Below, piece by piece: positions 1 through 9,036 of a DNA stretch of 55,921 bases (within the stretch, counting starts at the first letter, position 1; the number at the start of each line of letters is the position of its first letter). Source of the DNA: [Streptosporangium] indianense (lineage in GTDB: Bacteria > Actinomycetota > Actinomycetes > Streptomycetales > Streptomycetaceae); NCBI RefSeq assembly GCF_021474405.1, contig NZ_JAKEIO010000041.1, positions 1 through 55,921 of the forward strand, written 5' to 3'. The notes under the pieces were generated by a model. It ran no database searches, was not told the DNA's origin, and saw only the letters and a program-made list of their open reading frames with translations. The translations under genes were made by a program, and so were the position numbers.

Positions 1-95
1 GTCGGGGGGTGTCCGTCCTCGGAACGGCGCGATGGGGCTTCGTACCGACTGACTGGCGTCGACGCGCCAACCGCTGCGGGCGGACACCCCCCGAC
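1..95. repeat. 15-bp inverted repeat at left edge
   Basis: Bases 1-15 (GTCGGGGGGTGTCCG) are perfectly complementary to 81-95, leaving a 65-base interior. The repeat may extend past the window edge. It lies downstream of the ngc operon and could be a folded 3' end of the off-window neighbour, a small RNA or a MITE-like remnant. I see no open frame with credible coding content here. Confidence 0.5.
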
Positions 96-160
96 ACGTC
101 CCCTTCCGTTCGACGGCGGCCGCGGGTCCGTCGTGGCTCACCCCCCTGGCTGCGGGCAGT

Positions 161-180
161 CGTGCCGCTTGGGCGGCACG
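161..180. terminator. hairpin downstream of the ngc operon
   Basis: An 8-bp perfect stem CGTGCCGC/GCGGCACG closes on a TTGG loop, about 75 nt past the stop of the last ngc gene. There is no T-run, as is usual for Streptomyces terminators. It could serve ngcG (minus strand) or a gene converging from the left. Confidence 0.45.
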
Positions 181-256
181 GGTGGGCGATGGGGGTCCGG
201 CACCTCGTCGCGCCGAGCTGCGCCACGCCCCGGCACCCGCCCCCCACCGGCCCGGG

Positions 257-1180
257 CTACTTCAGCGCACCGGCCGTCAGACCCTGCACCACCTGCCGCT
301 GGAAGATGATGTACGCCGCCAGCACCGGCAGCATCGCCATCACCAGGCCCGCGAAGAGGCCCGACCAGTCGCCCTTGTAGCCCTGGCTGACCGCCAGCTG
401 GACCAGGCCCTGGGTGAGGACCCGCTTGTCGGGGTCGGTGTTGAGGACCGTGGGGAGCATGTACTGGTTCCACTGGCCCAGGAAGTTGAAGATGCCCACG
501 CTGATCAGACCCGGTTTGGCCATGGGCAGCATGATCTGGAAGAACGTACGGCTGTGGGACGCGCCGTCGACGAAGGCCGCCTCGGCGATCGACGTCGGCA
601 GCGTGCGGAAGAACGCCGTGAGGAAGAACACCGTGAACGGCAGTGAGTAGGCGATGTACACCAGGATCAGGCCGTGGATGGTGTTCAGCAGCCCCATGTT
701 GTTCACGACGTAGAACAGCGGGACCAGCGCGAGCATGATCGGGAAGCTCATGCCGCCGATGAACAGGAAGTAGATGAAGCGGTTGCCCGGGAAGTCGAAG
801 CGGGCCAGGACGTAGGCCGCCATGGAGCCCAGCACCAGGGTGCCGATGAGTGAACCGCCCACCACGAGGACCGTGTTGAGGAAGTAGTCGCTCATGTTGG
901 CCTGGGTCCACGCCCGCGACCAGTTGTCGAAGTGCAGGGAGTCCGGGAGCGACCAGGGCGAGCTGAAGATGGAGCGGTCGTCCTTGAAGGACGTCATGAC
1001 CGCCCAGAGCAGCGGCAGGACCACCATGAACGCCCAGATGACCAGGACGCCGTGGGAGAAGACGTTGAGGACCGTGCCCTCCTTCTTCTCCTTCGCGGGA
1101 GAGGGCGGCTGGAGGTCCGTCTTGGTGATCGGTGCGCCGGACTCGGCCGGGAGCGGCGCGGGGGTTTCGGTCGTCTTCAT
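257..1180 (-). CDS. ngcG: sugar ABC transporter permease (NgcG/MalG type)
   Basis: Inner-membrane permease of a CUT1 sugar importer, 307 aa. It has six predicted membrane helices and a MalG-like EAA loop near residues 199-220 (EAAFVDGASHSRTFF...LP), the contact point for the shared ATPase (MsiK in Streptomyces). The N-terminal 45 residues are polar and cytoplasmic. The ATG is 3 bases after the ngcF stop, and a GGAG lies 9 nt before it inside the end of ngcF, so the two are translationally linked. It is the last gene of the ngcE-ngcF-ngcG order; no ATPase gene is present, as expected for importers that use a shared ATPase. The N-acetylglucosamine/chitobiose assignment rests on the binding protein and operon order. 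Confidence 0.85.
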   Translation of the reverse strand: MKTTETPAPLPAESGAPITKTDLQPPSPAKEKKEGTVLNVFSHGVLVIWAFMVVLPLLWAVMTSFKDDRSIFSSPWSLPDSLHFDNWSRAWTQANMSDYFLNTVLVVGGSLIGTLVLGSMAAYVLARFDFPGNRFIYFLFIGGMSFPIMLALVPLFYVVNNMGLLNTIHGLILVYIAYSLPFTVFFLTAFFRTLPTSIAEAAFVDGASHSRTFFQIMLPMAKPGLISVGIFNFLGQWNQYMLPTVLNTDPDKRVLTQGLVQLAVSQGYKGDWSGLFAGLVMAMLPVLAAYIIFQRQVVQGLTAGALK

Positions 1181-1183
1181 CGG

Positions 1184-2110
1184 TCAGTACTCCAGCCGCT
1201 CGCGACGGCCCAGCCGCATCACCACGGCGGCGAAGGCCAGCGTGACGACGAGCAGGGCGACACCGATGGTGGTGGCGTAGGCGGCCTGCCCGTCACGGAA
1301 CGCCTTCTGGTACACGTACAGGACCATGACGGTGGTCGAGTAGTCGGGACCGCCCGGCCCGGTCGTCATGATCTGCACGACCGCGAACGACTCGGCGCCC
1401 AGGGCGAGGATGCCCATGTAGACCCAGCCGGACTGCACCGTGTCCCACAGGAGGGGCAGGGTGACCCGGAAGAAGGTGGTGACGCGGTTCGCGCCGTCCA
1501 GGAGCGCCGCCTCGTACATCTCCGCCGGGATGGAGGCCATGCCGGCGGAGAAGAGGACCACGAAGAAGCCGACCGTGGACCAGACGAGGACCCCCATCAC
1601 CGCCCAGAGGGCCAGATCGGGGTCGCCCAGCCAGAGCGGCTGGACGTCGTCCAGGCCGATGCCGCGCACGAGCGAGTTGATCGCGCCGCTGTCCGGGTTG
1701 TACGCGAACGCGAACAGCAGCGCGACGATGGCGATCGAGAGGACCTGCGGGAAGAAGTAGACGATCTTGTAGAAGCCGGAGCCGCGGACACCGGTGACGA
1801 CGGGACCGTTTCTCCGTTTCCTGCCGCCCACATTGATCATGAAGGCGAAGAACAGCGCGAGGCCGATCGTCACCACCGGCAGCAGGAGGGCGAACAGCAG
1901 GCTGTGCTGCAACGACTTCCAGAAGATGTCGTCGTCGAGCATGCGGCTGTAATTGTCGAAACCGACCATCTTGAATTCGGGGCTCAGGCCGGTCCAGTCC
2001 GTGAACGAGTAGTAGATGGACTGGATGAACGGCCAGACCACGAAGAGCGCGTACAGTCCCAGGGGCAACGCGAGGAAGCCCACGATGAACCGGTACTTGC
2101 CGTGCTGCAT
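1184..2110 (-). CDS. ngcF: sugar ABC transporter permease (NgcF/MalF type)
   Basis: Partner permease of the CUT1 importer, 308 aa. It begins MQHGKYRFIVG and enters the first membrane helix at once. The EAA loop (YEAALLDGANRVTTFF...LP) lies near residues 198-220. The start is chosen at the ATG of MQHG because GGAG sits 5 nt before it and the open frame upstream reads through the end of ngcE in the wrong frame. It lies 38 nt after the ngcE stop and 3 nt before ngcG. A periplasmic loop near residues 112-120 carries a basic stretch (GGRKRRNG), slightly unusual for this family. Function is inferred from the family and operon. Confidence 0.85.
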   Translation of the reverse strand: MQHGKYRFIVGFLALPLGLYALFVVWPFIQSIYYSFTDWTGLSPEFKMVGFDNYSRMLDDDIFWKSLQHSLLFALLLPVVTIGLALFFAFMINVGGRKRRNGPVVTGVRGSGFYKIVYFFPQVLSIAIVALLFAFAYNPDSGAINSLVRGIGLDDVQPLWLGDPDLALWAVMGVLVWSTVGFFVVLFSAGMASIPAEMYEAALLDGANRVTTFFRVTLPLLWDTVQSGWVYMGILALGAESFAVVQIMTTGPGGPDYSTTVMVLYVYQKAFRDGQAAYATTIGVALLVVTLAFAAVVMRLGRRERLEY

Positions 2111-2148
2111 CGCCACTCCGGTGCCGTGTGCGGAATTGTGTTGTGCCG

Positions 2149-3603
2149 TTACTGGTGCTTGTAGTGCTTGATGGAGTCGTCCTTGGCGGTCTCGTCGGCG
2201 AAGCCCTGGATCTTCTTGATGGCCTCGGCGGGAGTCAGGCGGCCGGCCATCATCTCGCCCAGGCCGGAAACGCCGATCTTCTCCTTCTGCAACTGCACGT
2301 ACCAGTCCTGCATACGGGGATTCACCACGTTCTCGCCGGCCTTGTCCAGTGCCGCGACACCGGATTTCAGACCGGGGGTGAGAGCGATGCCGTCGGTGCC
2401 GCCGTTGTACGCGGTCAGCGACTTCACCTTGCCGGTGAAGTTCTTCGACGAGGCCTCGCTGAGCATGATGCGCAGCTGCTCCATGCCGCCGGCGGCGTTC
2501 TTCGCCTTGGCCGGGACGATGAAGGGCTCGCCGCCGGAGGCCCAGATGGTGCCGAACGGCAGCTTGTCCGAGGAGTCGAGGCCGGTGGGCGCGGAAACGG
2601 CCAGGTCGAAGTCCTTCGGAATGACGTTCGCCGACTCGTTCTCGACCCACGAGCCGTTGGGGATGAACAGCGCCTTGCCCTCGGCCCACGCGGTCTGCGA
2701 CTGAATGTGGTCCAGGCCCGGGGTGCCCTTGAGGACGTAGCCCTTCTTGTAGAGCTCGTAGTACGCCTCGAAGCAGGCCTTGACGGCCGGGTGCTTCCAG
2801 GCGTTCGGCTCCAGGTTGTCGATCGCGTCGAGGACTTCGCGGCCGCCGACCTTGCCGATCATCGGGTAGAGCGAGAAGGGGAGGTAGTAGGGGTATTTGC
2901 CCGCGTACGTCCAGCCCGCCATGCCCTTTTTCTTGGCCTTGGCGCAGACCGCGAGCATCTGGTCCCAGGTCTCGGGGTACTGCTCGTCGAGCGAGTCCAG
3001 GGCCTTCTGCGAGTACCATACGCCGTACACCGTGTAGGCGTAGTAGAGGATCCAGACCTTCTCGCCGTCGAACTGGCCCATCTCCACGATGCCGGGGCGC
3101 AGCGTGTCGCGGACCTTCTTGTTCGGGTCGTCGTAGGAGGGCGCGTCCAGCAGCGGGGTGAGGTCGGTGAGCTGGTTCTTGCCGACCAGGACGCCCATGT
3201 CCATCTGCTCGGCGCCGGAGTTGTCGATGAGGTCCGGCGGGGTGCCCTGGTTGAAGCGGGGCTGGAGCGTGGACTGGATCTTCTGGGTGGCGGAGAACTT
3301 CACCGAGGCCTTGGGGAAGTTCTTCTCGTAGATCTTCACGGCGTCCTCGGCGTACTCCTTGCCGAAACCGCCGTCGAACAGGACGAATTCCATGCCGGCC
3401 GTGTCGTTGACGGCGAGCGGGTTCTTCGCGGTCTTCTTGCCTGCTTTGGCCTTGTCCCCGCTGTCGTCGCCGCCGCTGCTGGCACAGGCGGACAGGAAGC
3501 TCATCGTGGGGACGGAGATCAGCCCGAGCGCGGCGGACCTCTTGATCAGATCACGGCGGCCGACGCCTTCGGTGCCGTGGTGCTCGGCGGAAGTGGATCC
3601 CAT
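2149..3603 (-). CDS. ngcE: GlcNAc/chitobiose-binding lipoprotein NgcE-like
   Basis: Extracellular solute-binding protein of the CUT1 family, 484 aa. The export signal has a twin-arginine motif (GRRDLIKRS, about residues 16-24) followed by a lipobox (LSAC), so it is probably a Tat-exported lipoprotein. The mature domain has the length and motifs of the NgcE group. ATG 3603 is chosen because GAGG lies 8 nt before it; a TTG two codons earlier is possible. First gene of ngcEFG. A DasR-like dre element sits 125-140 nt upstream, consistent with GlcNAc-responsive control. The neighbouring GH92 enzyme and LPMO suit a polysaccharide-scavenging locus. The substrate is inferred from family resemblance, not from binding residues. 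Confidence 0.82.
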   Translation of the reverse strand: MGSTSAEHHGTEGVGRRDLIKRSAALGLISVPTMSFLSACASSGGDDSGDKAKAGKKTAKNPLAVNDTAGMEFVLFDGGFGKEYAEDAVKIYEKNFPKASVKFSATQKIQSTLQPRFNQGTPPDLIDNSGAEQMDMGVLVGKNQLTDLTPLLDAPSYDDPNKKVRDTLRPGIVEMGQFDGEKVWILYYAYTVYGVWYSQKALDSLDEQYPETWDQMLAVCAKAKKKGMAGWTYAGKYPYYLPFSLYPMIGKVGGREVLDAIDNLEPNAWKHPAVKACFEAYYELYKKGYVLKGTPGLDHIQSQTAWAEGKALFIPNGSWVENESANVIPKDFDLAVSAPTGLDSSDKLPFGTIWASGGEPFIVPAKAKNAAGGMEQLRIMLSEASSKNFTGKVKSLTAYNGGTDGIALTPGLKSGVAALDKAGENVVNPRMQDWYVQLQKEKIGVSGLGEMMAGRLTPAEAIKKIQGFADETAKDDSIKHYKHQ

Positions 3604-3727
3604 GCTCAAGTCCTCGCCTTCTCCAGGACTCAGGCGGTGAACCGGATCCCTCCCGGCACCGCGATCGGGTCAAGCTGGGTCGTGCAGGAAGTGCGGGTGC
3701 TGACGTGCGGATCGTGTGAAGCGTCCG

Positions 3728-3743
3728 ACAGGTATAGTCCACT
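3728..3743. promoter_or_regulatory. DasR-like dre element upstream of ngcE
   Basis: ACAGGTATAGTCCACT matches the DasR consensus ACTGGTCTAGACCACT at 13 of 16 positions. On the minus strand it overlaps a candidate -10 (TATACC, 3736-3731) placed 18 nt from a candidate -35 (TTGATC, 3760-3755), so binding would occlude ngcE transcription. DasR is the GlcN-6-P-responsive GntR regulator of amino-sugar genes in Streptomyces. Assignment is by motif and context only. Confidence 0.55.
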
Positions 3744-3883
3744 TCACGCCAGCGGATCAAGATCGAACGCAAGGTTGGCCGTGGGTCTTATCCGAGTTGA
3801 GACCTCGCGGAAGTATGCGGGGCCTGCGGGTGCTCCGCCGGAAATATCCCGGTCGCCGCGCCCGAATGCCGCAGGCAACACCC

Positions 3884-3913
3884 TTGACACTCCTCGCCAC
3901 TTGGGCAACTACT
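3884..3913 (+). promoter_or_regulatory. candidate promoter of the GH92 gene
   Basis: A perfect -35 hexamer TTGACA (3884-3889) is followed at 17-19 nt by weak -10 candidates (AACTAC/ACTACT). It would start transcription near 3920, just before the LacI-type palindrome at 3934-3945 and 50 nt before the GH92 start. Confidence 0.4.
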
Positions 3914-3933
3914 GGTCCTTGCGCATCGAAGGT

Positions 3934-3945
3934 GACAACGTTGTC
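3934..3945. promoter_or_regulatory. LacI-type operator palindrome before GH92
   Basis: GACAACGTTGTC is a perfect 12-bp palindrome with the AA-CG-TT core typical of LacI-family operators. It lies 25 nt before the GH92 start, downstream of a TTGACA -35. No LacI regulator is encoded in the window, so the controlling protein is unknown. Confidence 0.55.
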
Positions 3946-3970
3946 CACTGCGCAGGGAGGGTACCCGTTG

Positions 3971-6900
3971 ATGCAGCGGAAAGCTCGGCACAGATGGGGT
4001 TCGGCGGTCGTGTCGGCGACCGCCTTCGCTTTGACCCTGGGTTCGCTGGGCATTGCGGTCGCACTGCCGCAGGCCCCGGGAAAAACCGATCGGGAATTCG
4101 CGTCCTCCTTCGAGGCGGACGACCCGGTTCCGGACTGGGTGAACACCGTCGACACCGGCCCGGACGGCACCAAGCGGGCCTCCGGAGTCGACGGCGGCTA
4201 CAGCAGCGGCATACCGGGCAATGTGACCGGTCAGGTCACCGACGTCCGGGCGAGTGCCGAGAACACGGGCGGCGGCGAGGTGAAGGAGAACCTCGTCGAC
4301 GGCGAGCCGAGCACCAAGTGGCTCGCCTTCGCACCGACCGGCTGGGCCGAGTTCGATCTGGACAAACCGGTGAAATTAGCACGCTATGCGCTGACGTCGG
4401 CCAACGACCACGACGAGCGCGACCCGAGGGACTGGACCCTGAAGGGCTCCGCCGACGGCAAGGAGTGGAAGACGCTCGACGCCCGCTCCGGCGAGTCCTT
4501 CTCCGAGCGGTTCCAGACGAAGACGTACGACCTCGCCGAACCCGGCGAGTACCGGCACTTCCGGCTGGACGTCACCCGGAACAACGGCGGCGACATCCTC
4601 CAGCTCGCCGACCTCCAGTTGTCCACGGGCGGCACCGACGGGCCCGTCCCACCGGACATGCTCTCCCTGGTCGACCGCGGCCCGAGCGGCTCCCCCACCG
4701 CGAAAGCGGGCGCCGGGTTCACCGGAAAGCGCGCCCTGCGGTACGCCGGCCGGCACACCGCCGAAGGCCGGGCGTACTCGCACAACAAGATCTTCGACGT
4801 GAACGTGGCCGTCAGCCGGGACACGCGGCTGGCCTATCGCATCTTCCCGTCGATGGCGGACGGTGACCTGGACTACGACGCCACGAACGTATCCGTCGAC
4901 CTCGCCTTCACCGACGGCACCCACCTGAGCGACCTGGGCGCCACCGACCAGCACGGCTTCCCGCTGACCCCGCGGGGACAGGGCGCGGCGAAGATCCTCT
5001 ACGTCAACCAGTGGAACAACGTGGCGGCATGGATCGGCTCGGTCGCGGCCGGGAAGACCGTGGACCGGATCCTGGTGGTGTACGACTCCCCCGAGGGCCC
5101 GGCCAAGTTCCGGGGCTGGCTGGACGACGTGAGCATCGGATCCGTTGCCCCCGAGCGGCCGAAGGCGCACCTGTCGGACTACGCGGTGACGACCCGCGGC
5201 ACGAACTCCAGCGGCGGCTTCTCACGCGGCAACAACTTCCCGGCGACGGCCGTGCCGCACGGCTTCAACTTCTGGACGCCGGTGACCAACGCCGGTTCGC
5301 TGAGCTGGCTGTACGACTACGCGCGCGCGAACAACGCGGACAACCTGCCGACGATCCAGGCGTTCAGCGCGAGCCACGAACCGAGCCCCTGGATGGGCGA
5401 CCGGCAGACCTTCCAGGTGATGCCTTCGGCGGCCCCCGGGACCCCGGAGTACGGGCGGGACGCGCGGGAGCTGGCCTTCCGGCACGAGAACGAGACGGCT
5501 CGGCCGTACTACTACGGGGTGCGGTTCGAGAACGGTTTGAAGGCCGAGATGGCGCCGACGGACCACGCGGCGGTGCTGCGCTTCACCTACCCCGGCGACG
5601 ACGCGAGCGTCCTCTTCGACAACGTGACGGACCAGGCAGGGCTGACCCTCGACAAGGAGAACGGCGTCGTCACCGGCTACTCGGACGTGAAGTCCGGGCT
5701 GTCGACGGGCGCGACCCGGCTCTTCGTGTACGGCGCGTTCGACAAGCCGGTGACGAAGGGCGACTCCAGCGGTGTCAAGGGCCACCTGCGTTTCGAGGCC
5801 GACGACCGGACCGTCACCCTGCGCCTGGCGACCTCGCTGATCAGCCTCGATCAGGCCGAGGACAACCTCCGCCAGGAGATCCCCGAGGGCCGGTCCTTCG
5901 AGGCGGTGAAGAAGAGCGCCCAGCGGCAGTGGGACCGGCTGCTGGGCAAGGTCGAGGTGGAGGGTGCGACCCCCGACCAGCTGACGACGCTGTACTCCAG
6001 CCTGTACCGGCTGTACCTGTACCCGAACTCCGGTTTCGAGAAGGTCGGCGGCACGCACCAGTACGCCTCGCCCTTCTCCCCCATGCCGAAGCCGGACACC
6101 CCGACGCACACCGGCGCGAAGATCGTCGACGGCAAGGTGTACGTCAACAACGGCTTCTGGGACACCTATCGGACGACTTGGCCCGCGTACTCCTTCCTCG
6201 CTCCGTCGCGGGCGGGTGAGCTGGTCGACGGGTTCGTGCAGCAGTACAAGGACGGCGGCTGGACCTCACGCTGGTCCTCCCCCGGTTACGCGGACCTCAT
6301 GACGGGCACGTCCTCGGACGTGGCGTTCGCCGACGCGTACGTCAAGGGCGTGGACTTCGACGCGGAGACGGCGTACGAGGCGGCGGTGAAGAACGCGACG
6401 GTCGTGCCGCCCAACCCCGGCGTCGGCCGCAAGGGCATGACCACCTCCCCGTTCCTCGGTTACACCGGCACCGAGACCCACGAGGGCCTGTCCTGGGCGC
6501 TGGAGGGCTGTCTCAACGACTACGGCATCTCCCGCATGGGCCGGAAGCTGTACGAGGAGACCGGTGAGCGGCACTACAAGGAGGAGTCGGAGTACTTCCT
6601 GAACCGCGCCCGGGACTATGTGAACCTCTTCGACAAGAAGGCCGGGTTCTTCCAGGGCCGGAACGCCAAGGGCGACTGGCGGGTCGAGTCGTCGAAGTAC
6701 GACCCGCGCGTCTGGGGCCACGACTACACCGAGACCAACGGCTGGGGATACGCCTTCACGGCCCCACAGGACAGCCGGGGCCTGGCCAACCTCTACGGCG
6801 GGCGCAAGGGCCTCGCCGACAAGCTGGACGCGTACCTCTCCACCCCCGAGACGGCCTCCCCCGAGTTCACCGGCTCCTACGGCGGTGTCATCCACGAGAT

Positions 6901-7768
6901 GACCGAAGCGCGGGACGTGCGGATGGGCATGTACGGCCACTCCAACCAGGTGGCCCACCACGCCCTGTACATGTACGACGCGGCCGGGCAGCCCTGGAAG
7001 ACGCAGAAGAACGTCCGCGAGGTGCTGTCCCGCCTGTACACGGGCAGTGAGATAGGGCAGGGCTACCACGGCGACGAGGACAACGGCGAGCAGTCGGCCT
7101 GGTTCCTGTTCTCCTCCCTCGGCTTCTACCCGCTGGTGATGGGCAGCGGTGAGTACGCGATCGGCTCGCCCCTGTTCACGAAGGCGACCGTGCATCTGGA
7201 GAACGGGCGCGAGCTGGTGGTGAAGGCGCCGCGGAACAGCGCCCGGAACGTGTACGTGCAGGGGCTGAAGGTCAACGGCCGTGAGTGGACCAAGACTTCG
7301 CTGCCGCACGCGCTGGTCGCCAAGGGCGGTGTCCTGGAGTTCGACATGGGTGCGCGGCCGTCGTCCTGGGGCACGGGCGAGCACGCCGCGCCCGTGTCGA
7401 TCACCCGGGACGACGGGGTGCCGACGCCCCGTGCGGACGTGCTGAAGGGCGACGGCGCCCTGTTCGACGACACGTCGGCGACGGACGCCGCGGTGACCTC
7501 CGTGGACCTGCCGGTTCCGAAGGGCGCCGAGGCGGTCCAGTACACGCTGACCTCGTCGGCGGACCGGGCGAAGGCACCGGCCGGATGGACGCTCCAGGGC
7601 TCCTCCGACGGCACGAACTGGCGCACGCTGGACCGGCGCTCCGGGGAGTCCTTCGCGTGGGACAGACAGACCCGCGCGTTCTCCGTGAGGTCGCCGGCTA
7701 CGTACGAGAGGTACCGCCTGGTCCTCGACGGTGAGGCCACCCTGGCGGAAGTCGAACTGCTCGCCTGA
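3971..7768 (+). CDS. secreted GH92 alpha-mannosidase with discoidin domains
   Basis: Predicted secreted exo-alpha-mannosidase (GH92 enzymes are Ca2+-dependent, inverting, often alpha-1,2), 1265 aa. Order: Sec signal (about 1-36), F5/8-C/discoidin-like domain (about 75-205), interdomain segment, GH92 N-domain from about 400, catalytic domain to about 1110, and a second F5/8-C-like domain (about 1135-1265). Catalytic-type motifs are THEGLSWALEG near residue 835 and GDEDNGEQSAW near 1033-1043, the family's base-Asp segment. The ATG has GGAGG 10 nt upstream; an adjacent TTG is also possible. Codon 136 is TTA (4376-4378), so translation probably depends on bldA tRNA. A small hairpin (7757-7772) overlaps the stop. 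Likely substrates are fungal or glycoprotein mannans (inference). Confidence 0.92.
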   Translation: MQRKARHRWGSAVVSATAFALTLGSLGIAVALPQAPGKTDREFASSFEADDPVPDWVNTVDTGPDGTKRASGVDGGYSSGIPGNVTGQVTDVRASAENTGGGEVKENLVDGEPSTKWLAFAPTGWAEFDLDKPVKLARYALTSANDHDERDPRDWTLKGSADGKEWKTLDARSGESFSERFQTKTYDLAEPGEYRHFRLDVTRNNGGDILQLADLQLSTGGTDGPVPPDMLSLVDRGPSGSPTAKAGAGFTGKRALRYAGRHTAEGRAYSHNKIFDVNVAVSRDTRLAYRIFPSMADGDLDYDATNVSVDLAFTDGTHLSDLGATDQHGFPLTPRGQGAAKILYVNQWNNVAAWIGSVAAGKTVDRILVVYDSPEGPAKFRGWLDDVSIGSVAPERPKAHLSDYAVTTRGTNSSGGFSRGNNFPATAVPHGFNFWTPVTNAGSLSWLYDYARANNADNLPTIQAFSASHEPSPWMGDRQTFQVMPSAAPGTPEYGRDARELAFRHENETARPYYYGVRFENGLKAEMAPTDHAAVLRFTYPGDDASVLFDNVTDQAGLTLDKENGVVTGYSDVKSGLSTGATRLFVYGAFDKPVTKGDSSGVKGHLRFEADDRTVTLRLATSLISLDQAEDNLRQEIPEGRSFEAVKKSAQRQWDRLLGKVEVEGATPDQLTTLYSSLYRLYLYPNSGFEKVGGTHQYASPFSPMPKPDTPTHTGAKIVDGKVYVNNGFWDTYRTTWPAYSFLAPSRAGELVDGFVQQYKDGGWTSRWSSPGYADLMTGTSSDVAFADAYVKGVDFDAETAYEAAVKNATVVPPNPGVGRKGMTTSPFLGYTGTETHEGLSWALEGCLNDYGISRMGRKLYEETGERHYKEESEYFLNRARDYVNLFDKKAGFFQGRNAKGDWRVESSKYDPRVWGHDYTETNGWGYAFTAPQDSRGLANLYGGRKGLADKLDAYLSTPETASPEFTGSYGGVIHEMTEARDVRMGMYGHSNQVAHHALYMYDAAGQPWKTQKNVREVLSRLYTGSEIGQGYHGDEDNGEQSAWFLFSSLGFYPLVMGSGEYAIGSPLFTKATVHLENGRELVVKAPRNSARNVYVQGLKVNGREWTKTSLPHALVAKGGVLEFDMGARPSSWGTGEHAAPVSITRDDGVPTPRADVLKGDGALFDDTSATDAAVTSVDLPVPKGAEAVQYTLTSSADRAKAPAGWTLQGSSDGTNWRTLDRRSGESFAWDRQTRAFSVRSPATYERYRLVLDGEATLAEVELLA

Positions 7769-8281
7769 GCAGAGCAGCCGAGTTGGAAGCCGATGCCGCT
7801 TCCCGTGCCCGTCCTCCCGGAGGGCGTGGACCCGGCCTGGCTGCCGCCCGCCGCGTTCCGGGCGGTCGGCAGCCGGCGGACCCTGATCCAGGGCTCGGGC
7901 CCACGGGTGGAGACCGCGCACGGGAGGTGGCCGAGGCCCGCCGGCGCTTCGGGGCCGAGGGCCAGGTCGTACGAGCCGTCCGGCCCGGCCCCTGTACGCC
8001 CTACGTTCAACGGGCACGAGTGCGGCGACGCGGTGGAGGTGCGGCGCCAACCGGACTGGTTGCTGGCGGTGTCGGGCTGACGACCGGACACGGGGGTCAG
8101 CGGCAAACGCGAGGCCTCCACCGGACCGACGGCGAGTGTGCCTCGGGCTGGCCGGAACCACACGGGATCAGCGGTACGCGGGAGGCATCAACCGGCTGCG
8201 TGCGAAGCGTCGTTGGGCGCACGGACATGCCCAGCAGCGGTGGCGCACCCGCAGGCCGCCTCCCCTGCCGCGCCCTCTACG
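7769..8281. other. 513-bp gap without a supported gene
   Basis: Several short frames are open on both strands but none has a ribosome-binding site, normal third-position GC or a recognisable family. A frame at 7793-8080 contains protein-like pieces (RTLIQGSGP, DAVEVRRQPDWLLAV) and could be a decayed gene, but I cannot name it. Confidence 0.4.
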
Positions 8282-8692
8282 TCACCCCGTGACCGGGGAC
8301 TCCGCGGTGCAGCCGCCTGCGCTCACCAGTCCCTTCGCGCTCTGCTCCTCGATCACCTTGCCCTTGTAGACGATCTTGCAGCTGACCTCTGCGCCTTCGG
8401 GGTCGGCGGCAACCGGCATGACCGCCGCCGGCATGATGCCGCGCAGCGTCACCGTTTTCTTCCAGGGCAGCTCGGGCTTCGAGACCGACTCGATCTTCGG
8501 GTCCATGGCCTTGCCCCCGCCACCGTGGAACTCGATCGAGTCGACGTTCTTCCCCGTGACCTCGTACGTGACTTCGTAGGTCTCGTCCACCGCCTTGTCG
8601 ACCTGGTCCACCGCTTCGGAGCATGCGGTGAGGCCGAAGGCGAGGCCTGCGGCGGCGACGGAACAGACGGCTGCACGGACAACGCGCGTCAA
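8282..8692 (-). CDS. MmpS-like small lipoprotein
   Basis: Probable exported lipoprotein of about 136 aa with a lipobox (GLTACSEA) after a hydrophobic signal. The mature part follows the MmpS pattern: VTYEVTG, a PWKKTV segment, a beta-rich middle, then EVSCKIVYKGKVI and a final GGCTAE. The conserved late cysteines would suit the family's small beta-sandwich. TTG 8692 is preferred because GGGGGG stands 5 nt before it; ATG 8710 adds six residues but has no ribosome-binding site. In mycobacteria MmpS proteins accompany MmpL exporters; no MmpL gene is nearby, so the role is open. It is transcribed away from the LPMO gene. Confidence 0.65.
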   Translation of the reverse strand: MTRVVRAAVCSVAAAGLAFGLTACSEAVDQVDKAVDETYEVTYEVTGKNVDSIEFHGGGGKAMDPKIESVSKPELPWKKTVTLRGIMPAAVMPVAADPEGAEVSCKIVYKGKVIEEQSAKGLVSAGGCTAESPVTG

Positions 8693-9036
8693 AGGATCCC
8701 CCCGGATCATGATGGTCGAGCCCGCAGCCAATCGCAAAGGGAGGGTCAAGTCAACTTCCTTTGTGGGCCGATCTGTTGGGCAACCCCGGTCATCGACATA
8801 GGCGACGACGTGACGTGCGGGGCCGCCCTCGGCACCGCATCTACGAGGGAGCCCGCCCGGGTCCTCGCACGGGAGCCGTTTACATCTGCGCCGCCGGGCG
8901 CTAACTTCCGCAACAGGCGGGGTGGGAGCGCTCCCATCAACGGTGGACCGGAACCCGCCCGCGAGTCGCTCCCATCCCGCGCATCCGTGCACCCACATCC
9001 GCAGGCCCGTACCCCCACGAAACGGATGACACTGTC
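8693..9036. other. divergent promoter region of MmpS-like and LPMO genes
   Basis: This 344-bp gap holds the perfect CebR-type box at 8923-8936 and a second right half-site GCTCCCA at 8968-8974. The rest is unremarkable and has no supported gene. Confidence 0.6.
8923..8936. promoter_or_regulatory. CebR operator (TGGGAGCGCTCCCA)
   Basis: A perfect 14-bp palindrome identical to the known CebR box, recognised by the cellobiose-responsive LacI-family repressor of Streptomyces cellulolytic genes. It lies about 100 nt before the LPMO start, so this gene is probably induced by cello-oligosaccharides. Confidence 0.85.

Noticed and set aside
3911..3917. Second dre half-site ACTGGTC before GH92
   Set aside because: Only the left half matches; the right half is absent.
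2128..4866. Long plus-strand frame across ngcE and into GH92
   Set aside because: Antisense to ngcE, then out of frame in GH92; the GH92 frame has the signal peptide and domains.
7126..8163. Minus-strand frame over the end of GH92
   Set aside because: Antisense to GH92 with no ribosome site or domain.
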